A stretch of 64,000 nucleotides of DNA from Cherax quadricarinatus (GCF_038502225.1 NC_091391.1:430001-494000); one strand, 5' to 3'; shown: positions 10,880 through 22,790, counted from the stretch's first letter. The notes: generated from the sequence alone by a model not told the origin. A program made the numbers and translations.

Positions 10880-12803
10880 ATGGCAGCCCTAGTCCATGAA
10901 CCCACTACCCCCGGGCCCCTTCTTGATACCGCACCCCATTCTGACCCTGCCTTGTGTTTAGACCACTCTTCGGACACTCCTGATGCCCCTGTACCTCTTG
11001 CTGGTGCTGTTTCCTCACCCGCTTCAGGTACCGGGGCTTCGACTGACTCCTTCGATTTGTCTGAACTCCGCTCTCCTTTGACTATGCTTCCGGCTTCTCC
11101 CTCTGCGGTATGGCAATTTTCGAATTGCCCGCCCATTTCACGGCGGACCAACTCCGGTCCTACTCCTAAACGCTAATGTCAATCTCCTGATGATGCTCCT
11201 TCGTTACCTTCCCATTCTACTTGGAAAAGACCGACACGTCAAGCACTCCCTCTCCACGCTCAGTTTCGGACCACACAATGGACTAAATTCTTTACTTTAA
11301 GACCGACTTCTTCTTCTGCCTACCTTTCTGACCATAGTTTTGGCAAAGCGCTCCTGCGTCATGTTGATAGAGATATTTCATTTCATGCTCTCAAGAGCGG
11401 TATGCGCATCGTCACTGTCCAGAATGCTACCCAAGCTCATGATCTTTCTCTCCTTTCGAATATCGATACTACTCCTGTCACTATTGAAAAACATCTTTCT
11501 CTCAATTCTTGTAGTGGTACTGTCATTCTGCCCCATACCATAGTCCAACAGAATTTCCAGTCATGTGGCAATGACATTTTTGAACAGCTGGAACTCCAGG
11601 ATCTCCCAATCCTCAAAGTAGACACTTATGTCCTTCCTGCCCGGGGGCGGAGACGTTACCCTTGCAATGTGGCTCGTTTAACTTTCAACAGCCGAGAACT
11701 CCCGTCCTCTGTATATGTCGCGGGACATCGGTTACAAGTTCGAAAGGTGATACCTACACCGCAACAATGTAGAAATTGCTGGCGTTTTGGTCACCCAGCG
11801 AAATATTGCAGATCTATGGCCGAATGCCCAGTCTGTGGTGCCGACGACCATTCTAATACATCTTGCAGTCAACCTCCATCTTGCCTTAATTGTAATGAAG
11901 CTCACCCTTCGTACTCCCGCCGTTGCCAGGTCTACTTAAATGAATGTGAAATCCGTTGCCTCAAAGAGGCAGAAGGTCTCCCTTATGCTATGTCTCCGCC
12001 TCCAAGGGAGACTACCCCGTGTTTCTTATTCTCGTGTTTCCAAACATCCCCCCACTTCTGGGGTCCCATCTTCTGCAGCCTCCTCTGTTGTTACCCCTCC
12101 CATAGCCACTACGGCATCTAATCCTTTTGCTGTCCTTGGCTCTGATGTCCCGTCTACAACTCAGTCTGTTCTCACATCTTCGCGTCCTTCCTCACAAGCC
12201 CCAGTATCGACAAGACCTCGTACGACACCTACTACCAATCGCCCCTCTACTCAGAAGTCCAAAAAATCCACATTGCTCAAATCTTCTTTGCCCCTTCCTT
12301 CCCTTCTTCCACCTCCACACTTTACCTTTCCAGTCTCTGTACCTAGTTCTTCCCCTCTCTCTGGCTCTATTACAAGTGTGGAGATTCACCCTCCTCCTCG
12401 TACTATGCCTTCCACCCCCGTCCCCTCCCAAGTTTCTCCCTCTTCTGCCACCTCCCAGGTGTCTGCCTCTTCTGTCCCCCCCCACACTTCATCTCCAGTC
12501 CCTTACACTCTTCCCTCCCCCTCTACTTTGGTACAGTCCATTACTGTCCCAATCTTTACTTACCCTCCTCCTTCTATCTCCAATATGGTCTCCCATACAT
12601 CTTTGAATTCAGAAACACTTGAAGCCATTTCAGAATATATTGCAGAGACTAAACCTTCAGTGAACACTGATTCACTTCCTGTTCCTTCTCTTCCCTCTCC
12701 TCCATCTTCACAACCCCATTCTTCGCAACGCTCCATTCCTTCGCTACTTGAACGTCTTCCAGTGCCACCACACGTTGACTTTTCTAACCCCTCTAGTCCG
12801 TAG
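10880..12803 (+). pseudogene. LINE ORF1 (Gag-like, CCHC zinc knuckles), lightly disabled
   Basis: The start at 10880 has a good context (ACCATGG). The reading frame runs to one in-frame TAA at 11174-11176, continues open in the same frame (VQNATQAHDLS...), and shifts frame near 11950-12000 into a proline/serine-rich tail ending at 12803. Zinc-knuckle cysteines are visible: CRNCWRFGHPAKYC, then CPVCGADDHSNTSC, then CLNCNEAHPSYSRRC. The product would be the RNA-binding nucleocapsid-like chaperone of the LINE particle. With one nonsense codon and one frameshift it is not functional as read, barring sequencing error. Confidence 0.8.
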
Positions 12804-12847
12804 GTGCCTTTACCTACAGATTCCTGGTATTTTCTTCATCGCCAATC

Positions 12848-15800
12848 ATGGCCTATTTACGGTGGAATATCCACGGCCTCAGGGGTAATCGGGGTGAGCT
12901 TCAGATGTTGCTTTCCAGGTTTTCCCCTGTTGGTGCTTGCTTACAAGAACCAAAATTACACTCGGCTGTTTTCCAACCTATCTCGGGGTATAATTTATTG
13001 TATTTTTCGGATCCTTTCTCAGATGGGACCTTTACTGAAAGTGCCCTTCTTCTACGCAATGATATTCCGTACTGTCAACTATTTGTCCATACCTTGCTGC
13101 ATTACACCGCAGCCCTTATCCACTTGAATAAGTGGTTTACAATATGTTCTTTATATCTCTCTCCTTCTCGGGCATTTTCTATCCCAGACTTTGCCTTGTT
13201 TCATCCTTACCGCCACCACTTCTGTTACTCGGTGATTTTAATGCCCACCATTTCCTCTGGGGGGGGGGGTCTCATTGTGACTCACGTGGCATCCAGTTGG
13301 AGGCTTTTCTCGCCTCTCACCCCCTCCATGTTTTAAATACGGGTACTCCCACCCATTTTGATCCTCGTACTCATACTCTCTCTTGCATCGATCTATCAGT
13401 CTGCTCTTCCTCCACTGCACTAGACTTCACCTGGTCTGTTCTACCAGACTTACATGACAGCGATCATTTTCCGATCACTCTTACTTCTCCTTCCTATTCA
13501 CCACCTTTCCGTAGCCCTCACTGGCAATTTGATTGGGCAAATTGGGATCTTTACTCACACCTCACTGCTTTTAGTGAGGTTCCTTCTTCATCCTCCATTG
13601 ATGAGCTCCTACACATCTCGACGTCAGTTTATACCGCAGCTTCTCATTCTATACCCCAAACCTCAGGCAGGCATTCTCAGAAGTGCGTGCCTTGGTGGTC
13701 TCCTGCTTGTGCTCGTGCAGTACGTTTGAAACGTGCTGCATGGGGCAGGTACCGGTACAATAGAACCGCTGAGAGACTTCTTGATTTTAAGCAGAAGCGT
13801 GCGATCGCTCGCCGTGTCATCAGTGAAGCTAAACGCACTTGTTGGTGAGACTATGTTTCCACCATCACCTCTGCTTCTTCTATGAGTGCAGTCTGGAAAA
13901 AAGTGAGGAAATTGAGTGGTAAATACTCTCCTGACCCGGCTCCTGTTCTACGGGTCGCTGGTGTTGATGTAGCAAACCCTCTCGACGTTGCCATTGAACT
14001 TGGCACACATCTGGTCCGTATTTCCCGAGGGCTCCATCTATGCCCCTCGTTTCTTTCCTCAAAGTCTGCCAGAGAGTTAGTACCCTTGGACTTTTCTTCT
14101 CTCAGAGAAGAACAGTATAATGTGCCTTTTACACTTCAAGAACTGGAGGCAACGCTCTCTGCTTGCCGATCATCGGCAGCTGGGCCTGACGACATTCATA
14201 TTCGTATGTTACAACATTTACATCGGTCAGCCCTTGTAGTCCTCTTACACCTCTTCAATCTTATTTGGGCACAAGGAGTTCTTCCCCAGCTGTGGAAATC
14301 TGCCATTGTTCTCCCTTTCCGCAAACCGGGTACTACAGGACATGATGCCTCCCACTATCGCCCCATCGCTCTTACTAGTGCAGTTTGCAAAGTGATGGAA
14401 CGTCTGGTAAATCGCCGTTTAATGTGGTATTTAGAGACACACAACAGTCTCTCCGCTAGTCAATATGGCTTTCGTAAGGGTCGTTCTACCATAGACCCCT
14501 TACTACGCTTGGGTACGTATGTTCGTAATGCCTTTGCGAATAATCACTCGGTTATTGCCATATTTTTTGACCTTGAGAAGGTATATGACACAACTTGGAG
14601 GTATAATATTTTGGCCCAGGCCCATTCCTTAGGCCTCCGAGACAATCTACCATCCTTCCTTAAGAACTTTTTAACTGACAGACATTTCCGTGTTCGAGTC
14701 AGTAATGTTCTTTCCCCGGACTTCGTCCAAGCTGAAGGTGTTCCTCAGGGATGTGTTCTAAGCACAACACTTTTTCTCCTTGCTATAAATGATTTGGCCT
14801 CTGTTCTTCCACCCAGTATTTGGTCATCACTCTATGTTGATGACTTCGCTATTGCTTGTGCAGGCGCTGACTGTCACCTTATTGCAGTTTCTCTCCAGCA
14901 TGCGGTCCACTGTGTTTCCACTTGGGCCACCACGCATGGGTTTAAATTTTCAAGTACCAAAACTCACCAAATTACTTTCACTAGACGCTCTGTTATCTCC
15001 GATCATCCTTTGTATCTCTATGGCTCCCGTATCCCCGAACGTGATACAGTCAGGTTTCTAGGCCTTCTCTTTGACCGTCGGTTATCCTGGAAACCTCACA
15101 TTACCTCTCTGAAGGCAACTTGTCACAGCCGGCTAAACTTTCTTAAAACCCTTGCTCATCTTTCCTGGGGAGCTGATCGTCGAACTCTGCTTCGCCTACA
15201 TTCAGCCCTCGTTTTATCGAAACTCGATTATGGTGACCAGATTTATTCCGCGGCCTCTCCTGCTACTCTCTCTAGCCTTAACTCTATCCATCACCAAGGA
15301 TTACGTTTGTGCCTTGGTGCTTTTCGCTCTTCCCCTGTTGAGAGCCTCTATACAGAAGCAAATGTTCCATCCTTGTCTGATCGCCGTGATGCCCATTGCC
15401 TTCGCTACTATGTACGCTCTCACGATCTACACAATCCTTCCATTTATAGAATGGTCACCGATATTAGTAGACATTCTTTATTCGTTCGCCGCCCCTGTTT
15501 GCTCTGTCCCTTTTCTCTTCGCCTACATTCACTCTTGTCTTCCCTTCAGTTACCACCTTTATATGTTCATGTAGCATCTCACTTTTCCCTACCCCCCTGG
15601 GAAGTTCCAGCTGTTCGGGTCTGTTCTTTCTCACTCCCTTGCTCGATAGCTCAACTGCCTATGGTGGCTTCCCGCTCTCTTTTTCTTGATCACTTCCACT
15701 CCCATTCTCATGCCACCGCTGTGTACACAGATGGCTCTAAGTCTTCAGACGGCGTCGGATTCGCAGCAGTGTTTCCGGACAGCGTCGTGCGGGGGCATTT

Positions 15801-16545
15801 ACTATCTTCAGCTAGCATTTTTACTGCTGAACTGTATGCCATTCTTGCAGCACTTATTCGTATCGCATCTATGCCTGTGTCATCATTTGTAGTAGTCTCA
15901 GACTCCCTTAGTGCTCCACAGGCTATACGAAAATTTGATACATCTCATCCCCTAGTTCTCCGTACCCAACTTTGGCTACGCCGTATCTCTACCAAACATA
16001 AAGATATTGTTTTTTGTTGGGTCTCTGGTCATGTCGACGTACAGGGCAATGAACAGGCAGACACTGCTGCGCGGTCAGCAGTACATGACTTACCAATTTC
16101 CTATCGAGGTGTTCCATTTCTGGACTATTTTGCTGCAATAGCTACCCACCTTCGCACCCGTTGGCAACAACGTTGGTCAACTCTGCTCGGTAACAAACTT
16201 CATTCTATTAAACCGAGCATAGGTTACTGGCCGTCTTCTTGTCATCAGTGCCGAGGTTGGGAGACCACTCTCTCCCGCCTTCGCATTGGCCACACTCGTC
16301 TTACTCATGGGTATCTCATGGAGAGGCACCCTGTTCCTCTCTGTGAGCAGTGTCAAGTTCCAGTATCGATTAGCCACTTTCTGTTAGACTGGCCTCTCTA
16401 TCAACGAGCACGCAGAATTTACCTCCAACGTCGTCTTCGTTCTACTACTCTCACTTTACCTTCTCTTCTTGCTGATGGACCCTCCTTTAATCCTGACTCT
16501 CTCATTGACTTCTTGACAACGACTGATTTACTCCACAAACTCTGA
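12848..16545 (+). pseudogene. LINE ORF2: APE endonuclease, reverse transcriptase, RNase H
   Basis: The start MAYLRWNIHGLRGNRGEL is an endonuclease N-terminus (conserved WNI..L). A frameshift near 13195-13210 separates it from LLLLGDFNAHH and the SDHFPITL motif. A single TGA at 13846-13848 precedes an open 887-codon stretch. Its reverse transcriptase motifs include YGFRKGRSTID, AIFFDLEKVYD, GVPQGCVLS and YVDDFAI. RNase H has all its acidic residues: VYTDGSK, TAELYAIL, VVSDSLS and GNEQADTA. A C-terminal CEQCQ...H motif ends LLDWPLYQ, where a cysteine is usual. The enzyme would nick DNA and copy LINE RNA at the break. Two breaks make this copy inactive. Confidence 0.85.
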
Positions 16546-16769
16546 TGATACTTTTCGCACTCCCCTCAGCCCTTTCTAGTTCAGTCTCTTGCTGCCTTTT
16601 ACCCTTTCACCATCCACTATCCCGCTGTTATCCGTAACCTATTACTCATCCATCTCCCTTTTGCCACCTGATGCCCTCGCTTCCTTCCTGCCCTGCAGCG
16701 CTGTATAGTCCTTGTGGCTTAGCGCTTCTTTTTTATTATAATAATAATAACCTGTATCATATCTCCGCC

Positions 16770-17080
16770 TACCTCTGTCAGTGTAAGTTAAAGGCCCAGT
16801 AGCTGTACCTTAAAATATTTGATAGGCATAGGAGGTGCCTCTTCAACTCCCTCACGAGACCTAGGAGCTATAACTAACTCCAGGAGCCAGAGATCAACAG
16901 TTTCAAGAAGCCTGGGAGTGTGAGGGATGCTCTTAAGAATCCTGTAACATAACACCCTAATAGACCAAGGAACTGCAGATTAGCACCTATAAACAAGTAA
17001 ATTGACAGAATTCAACTCATTTATTATAAATCTAAAAGACTAATCACTCACTGAAACTTCCCAGGAAATTTCCATTGAGT
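16770..17080. other. No gene recognised
   Basis: Sequence between the LINE and the first short element. Strings such as CTTCAACTCCC and AGGAGC resemble decayed fragments of the short element, but nothing is clear. Confidence 0.3.
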
Positions 17081-17091
17081 TTTATGCACAA

Positions 17092-17258
17092 CCCCTCAAG
17101 GAAGGTTCCTTGATGCTGGTGAGGGGCTCTTGATTTAGGGAATAGGATCTGTGCTCCAGTTCCCCGAATTAAGCCTGAATGCCTTCCACATCCCCCCCCC
17201 CCAGGTGCTGTATAATCCTCCGGGTTTAGCGCTTCCCCCTTGATTATAATAATAATAA
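17092..17258 (+). mobile_element. 167-bp short element made of I-type LINE ends (copy 1)
   Basis: An 11-bp target-site duplication TTTATGCACAA lies at 17081-17091 and 17259-17269. The first 100 bp (CCTCAAGGAAGGTTCCTTGA, GAGGGGCTCTTGAT) resemble the 5' end of the LINE at 10163. The last 50 bp (CGCTGTATAATCC...TTTAGCGCTTCCCCCTTGAT plus ATA repeats) resemble its 3' end. There is no coding capacity. It is presumably mobilised by the LINE reverse transcriptase. Confidence 0.85.
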
Positions 17259-17324
17259 TTTATGCACAAACTAAATGTCTGAGAGGAGTGGAGACTGGCT
17301 TTCATTTAAATTTACTGTTTCTGG

Positions 17325-18000
17325 GGATAGTCTCAAGTGAGATTACTTGATGCTGTTGAGGGGCTCTTAATACAAGGAATTGGATCAGATATTCCCTCCC
17401 TTGGATTGATGCTGATTTATTTCTGTTCTCCCAAGTGCTGTATGACCTCCATGGGTTTAGCATTATCAAAACAAATGTAATTTGAATAGTAGTAATATTG
17501 CAGGGGATGTTCTAGAGTAGTGGTTTTCAGACTTTGAAGTCTTCAAACTTTTTTATAAAAAATCACAAAATCTTGACAAAAAGGTAAAATTTTAGAGTAG
17601 GCTTTTGGATGTACATGTCTTAGGAAGATGCTGGTGAGGGGCTCTTGAACTGAGTTGGAATGTTTTCCATTTACCCAGGTGCTGTAAACCCCCTTTAAGT
17701 AGTGCTCTTTCCCGTGAATGTAATGATAATGCTGTCTCAATTTCTTTAAAACCTTTTGTCAGTTTGCAAAATTCACATATTTTGGACATTTAGCTTGCTC
17801 CTGCCACCTTAGGGACAAGGATTTACACGAGTTTTTCTTGGGAAATGGATTCTCTTCATAGGGTACCTGTACCATCAAGGGACTTCACTACAATTCCTAT
17901 AAGGGGCTCTTGATCCAAAGAATTAGACTGTCCTCCCCTTCCTTGGGTCGACTCTGATTGCTCCCCATTTTCCAGATTTCCCGTGCTTTGCTAATGTGGC
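17325..18000 (+). repeat. Cluster of decayed short elements
   Basis: Three older copies are recognisable at about 17335-17480, 17620-17735 and 17865-17990. Each has 'GAGGGGCTCTTGA', then 'GTGCTGTA' and 'CC..GTTTAG' strings in the same order as the 167-bp element, with substitutions and deletions. Confidence 0.6.
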
Positions 18001-18119
18001 AGTTTTTGATTATACCCATTGTATTCACCACTTGCTACAAGCTAAGTATGAAAATATTTTAAGATAAGTAATGTGTGTACTGTATATGCATTTTGTAGGC
18101 CTAGCTCTATTGCTCACTT

Positions 18120-18612
18120 ACCATGACCACATGACCATAACACAAGGCACAGATCACTCTTTGATGTTCCTCGTGTTCATCTCACACTATGCAAAAACTC
18201 AATGCACATAAAAGGCCCTAAAATCTGGAATTCATTAAATGTAAATATAAAAGAAACACTACCTGTTTATAAATTCAAGTCTCTACTCAAAGATCACTTA
18301 CTCACCCAAAACCAAATAAATACTGAATAACTGAACCTTATAAATTGTATATCTTAAATGTTTCTCACAATTATATCACATAAATGTTAAACCTAAAACC
18401 GAATCTAACTTGTGCTTTATAGTAATCTGTTTACATTAATGTTTTATCACTGACTTCATCATTGCTTAGTTAATCTTAAGTTAATTTTAAGCCAGCCCGT
18501 AATGCTATGCATAGTATAAGTGGCTTTGGCATGCTGCTCTTATCTGTATTTTTTTTTGTACCTCTGTATGTGTGCTCAAATTTATAATAAATAAATAAAT
18601 AAATAAATAAAT
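18120..18612 (+). mobile_element. 3' end of a non-LTR retrotransposon
   Basis: A reading frame resembling the end of a LINE ORF2 (KIWNSLNVNIKETLP, FKSLLKDHL) is followed by a 3' UTR and an (AAAT)n tail at 18588-18612. The element at 21632-22615 on the opposite strand shares the UTR, for example the TATGCATAG and GTGGCTTTGGCATGCTGCTC strings. It interrupts the repeat unit described at 17985-18985. Confidence 0.75.
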
Positions 18613-18703
18613 TGTGTAAACATGTTATTAGACTTTTACATGCATTTGAAAGTAAAAAAAAACTATGATTCACTTTACAGTGATTTTTTGTTTTACAGCA
18701 ATA

Positions 18704-18985
18704 GTCTGGAACCTAACCTGCTGTATAAGTGGGGCCCTACAGTAACCTGGAACCTAACCTGCTGTATAAGTGGGGCCCTACAATAACCTGGAACCTAACC
18801 TGCTGTATAAGTGGGGCCCTACAGTAACCTGGAACCTAACCTGCTGTGTAAGTGGGGCCCTACAGTAACCTGGAACCTAACCTGCTGTATAAGTGGGGCC
18901 CTACAGTAACCTGGAACCTAACCTGCTGTATAAGTGGGGCCCTACAGTAACCTGGAACCTAACCTGCTGTATAAGTGGGGCCTTT
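18704..18985 (+). repeat. 41-bp tandem repeat, about 6.5 copies
   Basis: The unit reads CCTGGAACCTAACCTGCTG then TATAAGTGGGGCCCTACAGTAA. Copies are nearly identical (one TGTGTAAG variant, one CAATAA variant). Diverged units of the same sequence occur at 37060-37345. Confidence 0.9.
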
Positions 18986-19267
18986 CTGTGGTTGCTTTTT
19001 CCAAGTTTCCCTTGTATGTATTTGTTTAAAAAAGCCAAAATTAGGTTACATTTGTTTAAAAAAGCCAAAATTAGGTTACACAGACATATTCTTGTGTGCA
19101 GTAATATTCCTTATTCTCAACCTCCATTTAGTATTCTGCTTCATTATAGAGCAGCCTGAGTCTGGATAAGTAGTACACTGTCTGCTCTTTGTATCTATCC
19201 CCTTCATACTCAGTCTATCCCTGATAATCAATTTCTGATTTCATCCTTGCCTACTTCATTCCTTTTA

Positions 19268-19434
19268 CCCCTCAAGGAAGGTTCCTTGATGTTGGTGAGG
19301 GGCTCTTGATTTAGGGAATTGGATCTGTGCTCCAGTTCCCCAAATTAAGCCTGAATGCCTTCCACATCCCCCCCCCCCAGGCGCTGTATAATCCTCCGGG
19401 TTTAGCGCTTCCCCCTTGATTATAATAATAATAA
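19268..19434 (+). mobile_element. 167-bp short element (copy 2)
   Basis: It is flanked by a 13-bp duplication TTCATTCCTTTTA at 19255-19267 and 19435-19447. It has the same length and nearly the same sequence as 17092-17258, which shows recent amplification from one source. Confidence 0.88.
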
Positions 19435-19737
19435 TTCATTCCTTTTATTAAGTGATTTTTAATGCTGGTCATTTGCTCTAGGGAGGGTCTAGCTGACTTG
19501 GGGGAAGCAGTTAGAAGGTTTTCTTACTTCTCTTCCTCTACGTATCTTAACACGGGTATTCCTATACACTTAGATTCTTGAACTCTTTCCCTTTACTATA
19601 TGTATAGATCTTTCTATGGGCTCTTCTATAGTGTTTGACTTTGGTGTATAGAACCTGATCATCATGACAGCAATCATTTTTGTATAAGCATTCTGATATC
19701 CGTTGATCATTTTGTCTTTCCAGGTGGCTTTGACGAG

Positions 19738-20045
19738 CCTCGGCAATTATTATTCTGTAGCTGGGTTGGTAATGCACTCAGCTCAGACACTCAGGTCTGT
19801 GGTCCGATCCCTGGTACTGGTGAAAACATTGGGTGCATTTCCTTAAGACACCTGCTGTCACTATTCACCTAGCAGTAAATAGGTACCTGGGTGTTATGTG
19901 ACTGGTGTGGGTCACATCCTGGTGACTAAACCTAATTTGCCCAAAATGCTCTACATAACCAGGTACTATCTATAATAGTATGTCATTGATGTCAGCTATG
20001 ATCTGTAAAAGTTGTATCATGTAATTTTAGAAATAAAGATTATCA
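19738..20045 (+). mobile_element. tRNA-derived SINE with one copy of the 32-bp unit
   Basis: The head has GTAGCTGGGTTGGTAATGC (A-box-like) and GGTCCGATCCC (B-box-like). The body follows with AGCAGTAAATAGGTACC, one CTGGGTGTTATGTGACTGGTGTGGGTCACATC unit (in two pieces), CTAATTTGCCC, and TAGTATGTCATTGATGTCAGC. The 3' end is GAAATAAAGATTATCATTA. It is the unexpanded counterpart of the element at 23311-24905. Confidence 0.8.
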
Positions 20046-20089
20046 TTATATTATTAATTATCCTCACAATGTAGGTTAGGCTAATTGGT

Positions 20090-20405
20090 GTATAATTTGA
20101 AGCTAACTACCTATCTCCTGCATAAACTATCCTTTGTAAACATACTCTAAAACTTCGTACTTAATTTCTTTCATTTCCTTCTCTTCATTGTGTTGCCTTC
20201 CTAATTCTTTGTACAGTATCTTGATGTAAACTTTTAGTTTACTTTTTATAAGATTGATGGACTGATTACATTGACTACAGACTGAGGGACTGATTACCTC
20301 AAACTCCTGATCTTCACCATTCTTTGTAAAGGACTGATGATGCCATTGTGTGGCGAAGTGTTTCCTCAATAAAGATACCCAAGTGTTGCACGTGTGTTAA
20401 TTTAA
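20090..20405 (-). repeat. Penelope-like terminal repeat with hammerhead-like core
   Basis: The string CTGATGATGCCATTGTGTGGCGAAG at 20334-20358 (given here as core, stem, core) has an intact CTGATGA, a stem II TGCCA/TGGC and GAAG in place of GAAA. Flanks (AATAAAGATACCCAAG, GACTGATTACCTC) match the larger repeat at 55015-55540. Confidence 0.55.
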
Positions 20406-20689
20406 CAATCCTGAGAGAGAATCCTCACTCGGCTACAATGATTCCCGTCAAGCTGCCGTAGCTGATGAACTCAACTGGAATTAACGATATCCGCACTGCC
20501 TTACTCAGGCTGAGGAATGTCAACGTCTTATTCTCCCAAGTATATGGCTACAGGGGTCAAGTGTTAGTCTCTAGCTCCAGGTCTCGACTTTTGTTTGCTA
20601 GATGCTCTCTTAGCCTTCCTCCACTACTTTTTCATCCTGAGACAATTATTATTGCAATGGAACACTAAACCCGTAGGATTACATGGCAC

Positions 20690-20860
20690 CTGTGGGAGGG
20701 AAATGGAAGGTATCCAGGCTTATTTTGGAGCACAGATCCAATTCCCTATATCAAGAGCCCTTCACCCTTGAAAGGTTGACTCTGAGACTGAAGAAATACT
20801 TCCTGATGATGTATAACCCTTGTGGTTTAGCGCTTCTTTCTCATAATAATGACTTCCTGA
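20690..20860. repeat. Decayed short-element copies
   Basis: CACAGATCCAATTCCCTATATCAAGAGCCC (two overlapping blocks) is the reverse complement of the short-element middle. It is followed by a forward 3' tail TGTATAACCCTTGTGGTTTAGCGCTTC at 20811-20837. Confidence 0.55.
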
Positions 20861-21044
20861 CATCTCTTTGGCTCATGTTAACTAACAACTGTGTCCCTGA
20901 GTTACATTTCATCATATAATTAGCTTTTGTTCCTGCTGTTTAATTATGATATAGAATAAGGTAGTAACACACTGCAGATGTATGTAATTTTGGTTAACAA
21001 TAATGTACTCATCAACCTCTTGCTGCTTCTAGGACTCCTCAAAA

Positions 21045-21400
21045 TTAGATTCCTTGATGCTGGTGAGAGGCTCTTGATCTAGGGGCTGTATAGCCCTTGT
21101 GGTTTTGCGCTTTTTTATTATAATCTTGATCTAGGGAATGGGATCTGTGCTCTAGTTCCCTGAATTAAGCCTGAATACCTTCCACAGGTGCTGCATAATC
21201 CTATGGGTTTAGTGCTCGTGAGAGGCTCTTGATCTAGGGGCTGTATAGCCCTTGTGGTTTTGCGTTTTTTGATTATAATCTTGATCTAGGGAATGGGATC
21301 TGTGCTCCAGTTCCCTGAATTAAGCCTGAATACCTTCCACAGGCGCTGCATAATCCTATGGGTTTAGTGCTCCCCCCATGATTAGAATGATAATGCTTGT
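21045..21400 (+). repeat. Short element interrupted by LINE tail, then tandemly duplicated (155 bp x2)
   Basis: A LINE 3' tail (GGCTGTATAGCCCTTGTGG...ATTATAAT) lies inside a short element, flanked by CTTGATCTAGG on each side as a target-site duplication. The composite (21063-21217) is then repeated head-to-tail at 21218-21372 with few differences. This records a retrotransposition followed by a segmental tandem duplication. Confidence 0.75.
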
Positions 21401-21419
21401 AGGTCTAAAAAAAAAACCT

Positions 21420-21565
21420 TAATGAAGGGGCTCTTGATTTAGGGAATTGGATCTGTGCTCCAGTTCCCTGAATTAAGCCTGAATGCCTTCCACATCCCCC
21501 CCCCTCAGGCGCTGTATAATCCTTTGGGTTTAGCGCTTCCCCCTTAATTATTATAATGTTAATCC
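21420..21565 (+). mobile_element. Short element, 5'-truncated copy
   Basis: GAAGGGGCTCTTGATTTAGG through TTTAGCGCTTCCCCCTTAAT matches the 167-bp element without its first 25 bp. Confidence 0.75.
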
Positions 21566-21631
21566 AGGGAAAGAACCTGCTATTGTTAATTCGCTAAAAG
21601 ACCTGTTATTGTTGACTCAGTTTAAACACTG

Positions 21632-22615
21632 TTATTTATTTATTTATTTATTTATTTATTAACAATTTGAGCACACATACAGAGGTACAAAAAAAATACA
21701 GGTAAGAGCAGCATGCCAAAGCCACTTATATGCATAGCATTACGGGCTGGCTTAAAATTAACTTAAGATTAACTAAGCAATGATGAAATCAGTGATAAAA
21801 CATTAATGCAAACAGATTACTATAAAGCACAAATGAGTATTACAAAGACAGGTCATATGGTTGCATGCATTGTTGTACATTCAATCGTATGGAGTATTCT
21901 GTTAGGTAGTGTATTTAAAAAATAATAAAGTTAGATTGGGTTTTAGGTTTAACATTTATGTTTCTGTTGGTGGGAGTTGGGGTTCATCTGATTTTTCTAA
22001 TTTTATTTCGCTATTTCGTGATATCTTTTTTGTTCCCAGAATTTCTGATAGGGTCTTCCAGGTCTTTTTTATATCACCTCGTAAGTTGGATAATCTGTTC
22101 TCATAATACAATTTTTTTGACATTCTTATCAGGCTGGTTAGGATTGACGAGTAACGTTTTGTTTGGTCTCTGGTTATGTGACCCATTCTGTACTGTTTTT
22201 CATATCGGTGTTTTGTATTTATGGATTTGAGAATGCTGGGTGTTAGCCAGGGACTGTTCAGTCTCTTAGCTGTCATCTGTTTAGTTTTTTAGGGCAGTGC
22301 TTGTTATAGAGGTATTGGGTCTTTTTTAGAAAATTATTAAAACATTCGTCAATATCTGTATAGATTTCTAGCTCAGTGTGCCAGTCAATGTTTGTTACTG
22401 CTGTTGTGAAGTTATTAATGGCTGCCTCATTGTGAAGTCTGAAGGTGACTTTAGTAGTGTCTTGGGGTAATTTACCAAGAGTTGTTATGAGGAAAGTAGG
22501 GTAGTGGTCTGTGGTCTGTAATTATGCCTGATTTTAAAGGGTATATGGTGTTGGTCCAGATGTGGTCAAGTAGGGAAACACTAGTCTGTAACTCTTGTAG
22601 GTTTTGTTACTGTTG
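21632..22615 (-). mobile_element. Non-LTR retrotransposon, internally deleted (endonuclease plus 3' end)
   Basis: Read on the minus strand, 22610-22500 encodes TSVSLLDHIWTNTIYP and SGIITDHRPLP. This is the C-terminal part of an APE endonuclease (LLDHI..N, DH.P). The 106-codon ORF at 21956-22276 follows (RLNSPWLTPSI, KKLYYENRL), a typical endonuclease-RT linker. The reverse transcriptase is missing. The 3' UTR at 21632-21850 matches 18400-18600 and ends in a (TTTA)n-type tail. Confidence 0.75.
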
Positions 22616-22630
22616 TTGTTGACTCAGTTC

Positions 22631-22790
22631 CCCTCAAGGAAGGTTCCTTGATGTTGGTGAGGGGCTCTTGATTTAGGGAATTGGATCTGTGCTCCAGTTC
22701 CCCGAATTAAGCCTGAATGCCTTCCACATCCCCCCCCCCCAGGCGCTGTATAATCCTCCGGGTTTAGCGCTTCCCCCTTGATTATAATAA
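22631..22790 (+). mobile_element. Short element (copy 3)
   Basis: CCCCTCAAGGAAGGTTCCTT through CTTGATTATAATAA matches the 167-bp element almost exactly; its downstream flank is a TTCAA microsatellite. Confidence 0.8.

Larger units (their letters stand above)
10163..16751 (+). mobile_element. Full-length I-type non-LTR retrotransposon (LINE), 6.6 kb
   Basis: A 12-bp target-site duplication CTGTATCATATC lies at 10151-10162 and 16752-16763. Between them are a 5' UTR, ORF1 with zinc knuckles, ORF2 with endonuclease, reverse transcriptase and RNase H, and a 3' end TGTATAGTCCTTGTGGCTTA followed by an (ATA)n tail. Presence of RNase H places it in the I group of clades. Its 5' end resembles the short elements at 17092-17258 and 19268-19434, and its 3' tail is shared with them. 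Only a few frame breaks have accumulated. Confidence 0.9.
17985..18985 (+). repeat. Dispersed repeat element carrying a 41-bp array; LINE tail inserted
   Basis: Sequence at 18028-18120 (CACTTGCTACAAGCTAAGTATGA...GTAGGCCTAGCTCTATT) and 18612-18985 is shared in order with 36560-37345. That second copy is interrupted by a different insertion. This identifies a mobile or duplicated unit about 0.5 kb long whose right part is a 41-bp tandem array. No coding potential is evident. Confidence 0.6.

Noticed and set aside
12192..12485. Arg/Gly-rich minus-strand ORF and other shadows of LINE ORF1
   Set aside because: Antisense of the Pro/Ser-rich ORF1 tail; low complexity, no independent evidence.
21630..21660. 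TTTA repeat as an independent microsatellite
   Set aside because: It is the complement of the 3' tail of the minus-strand LINE at 21632-22615.
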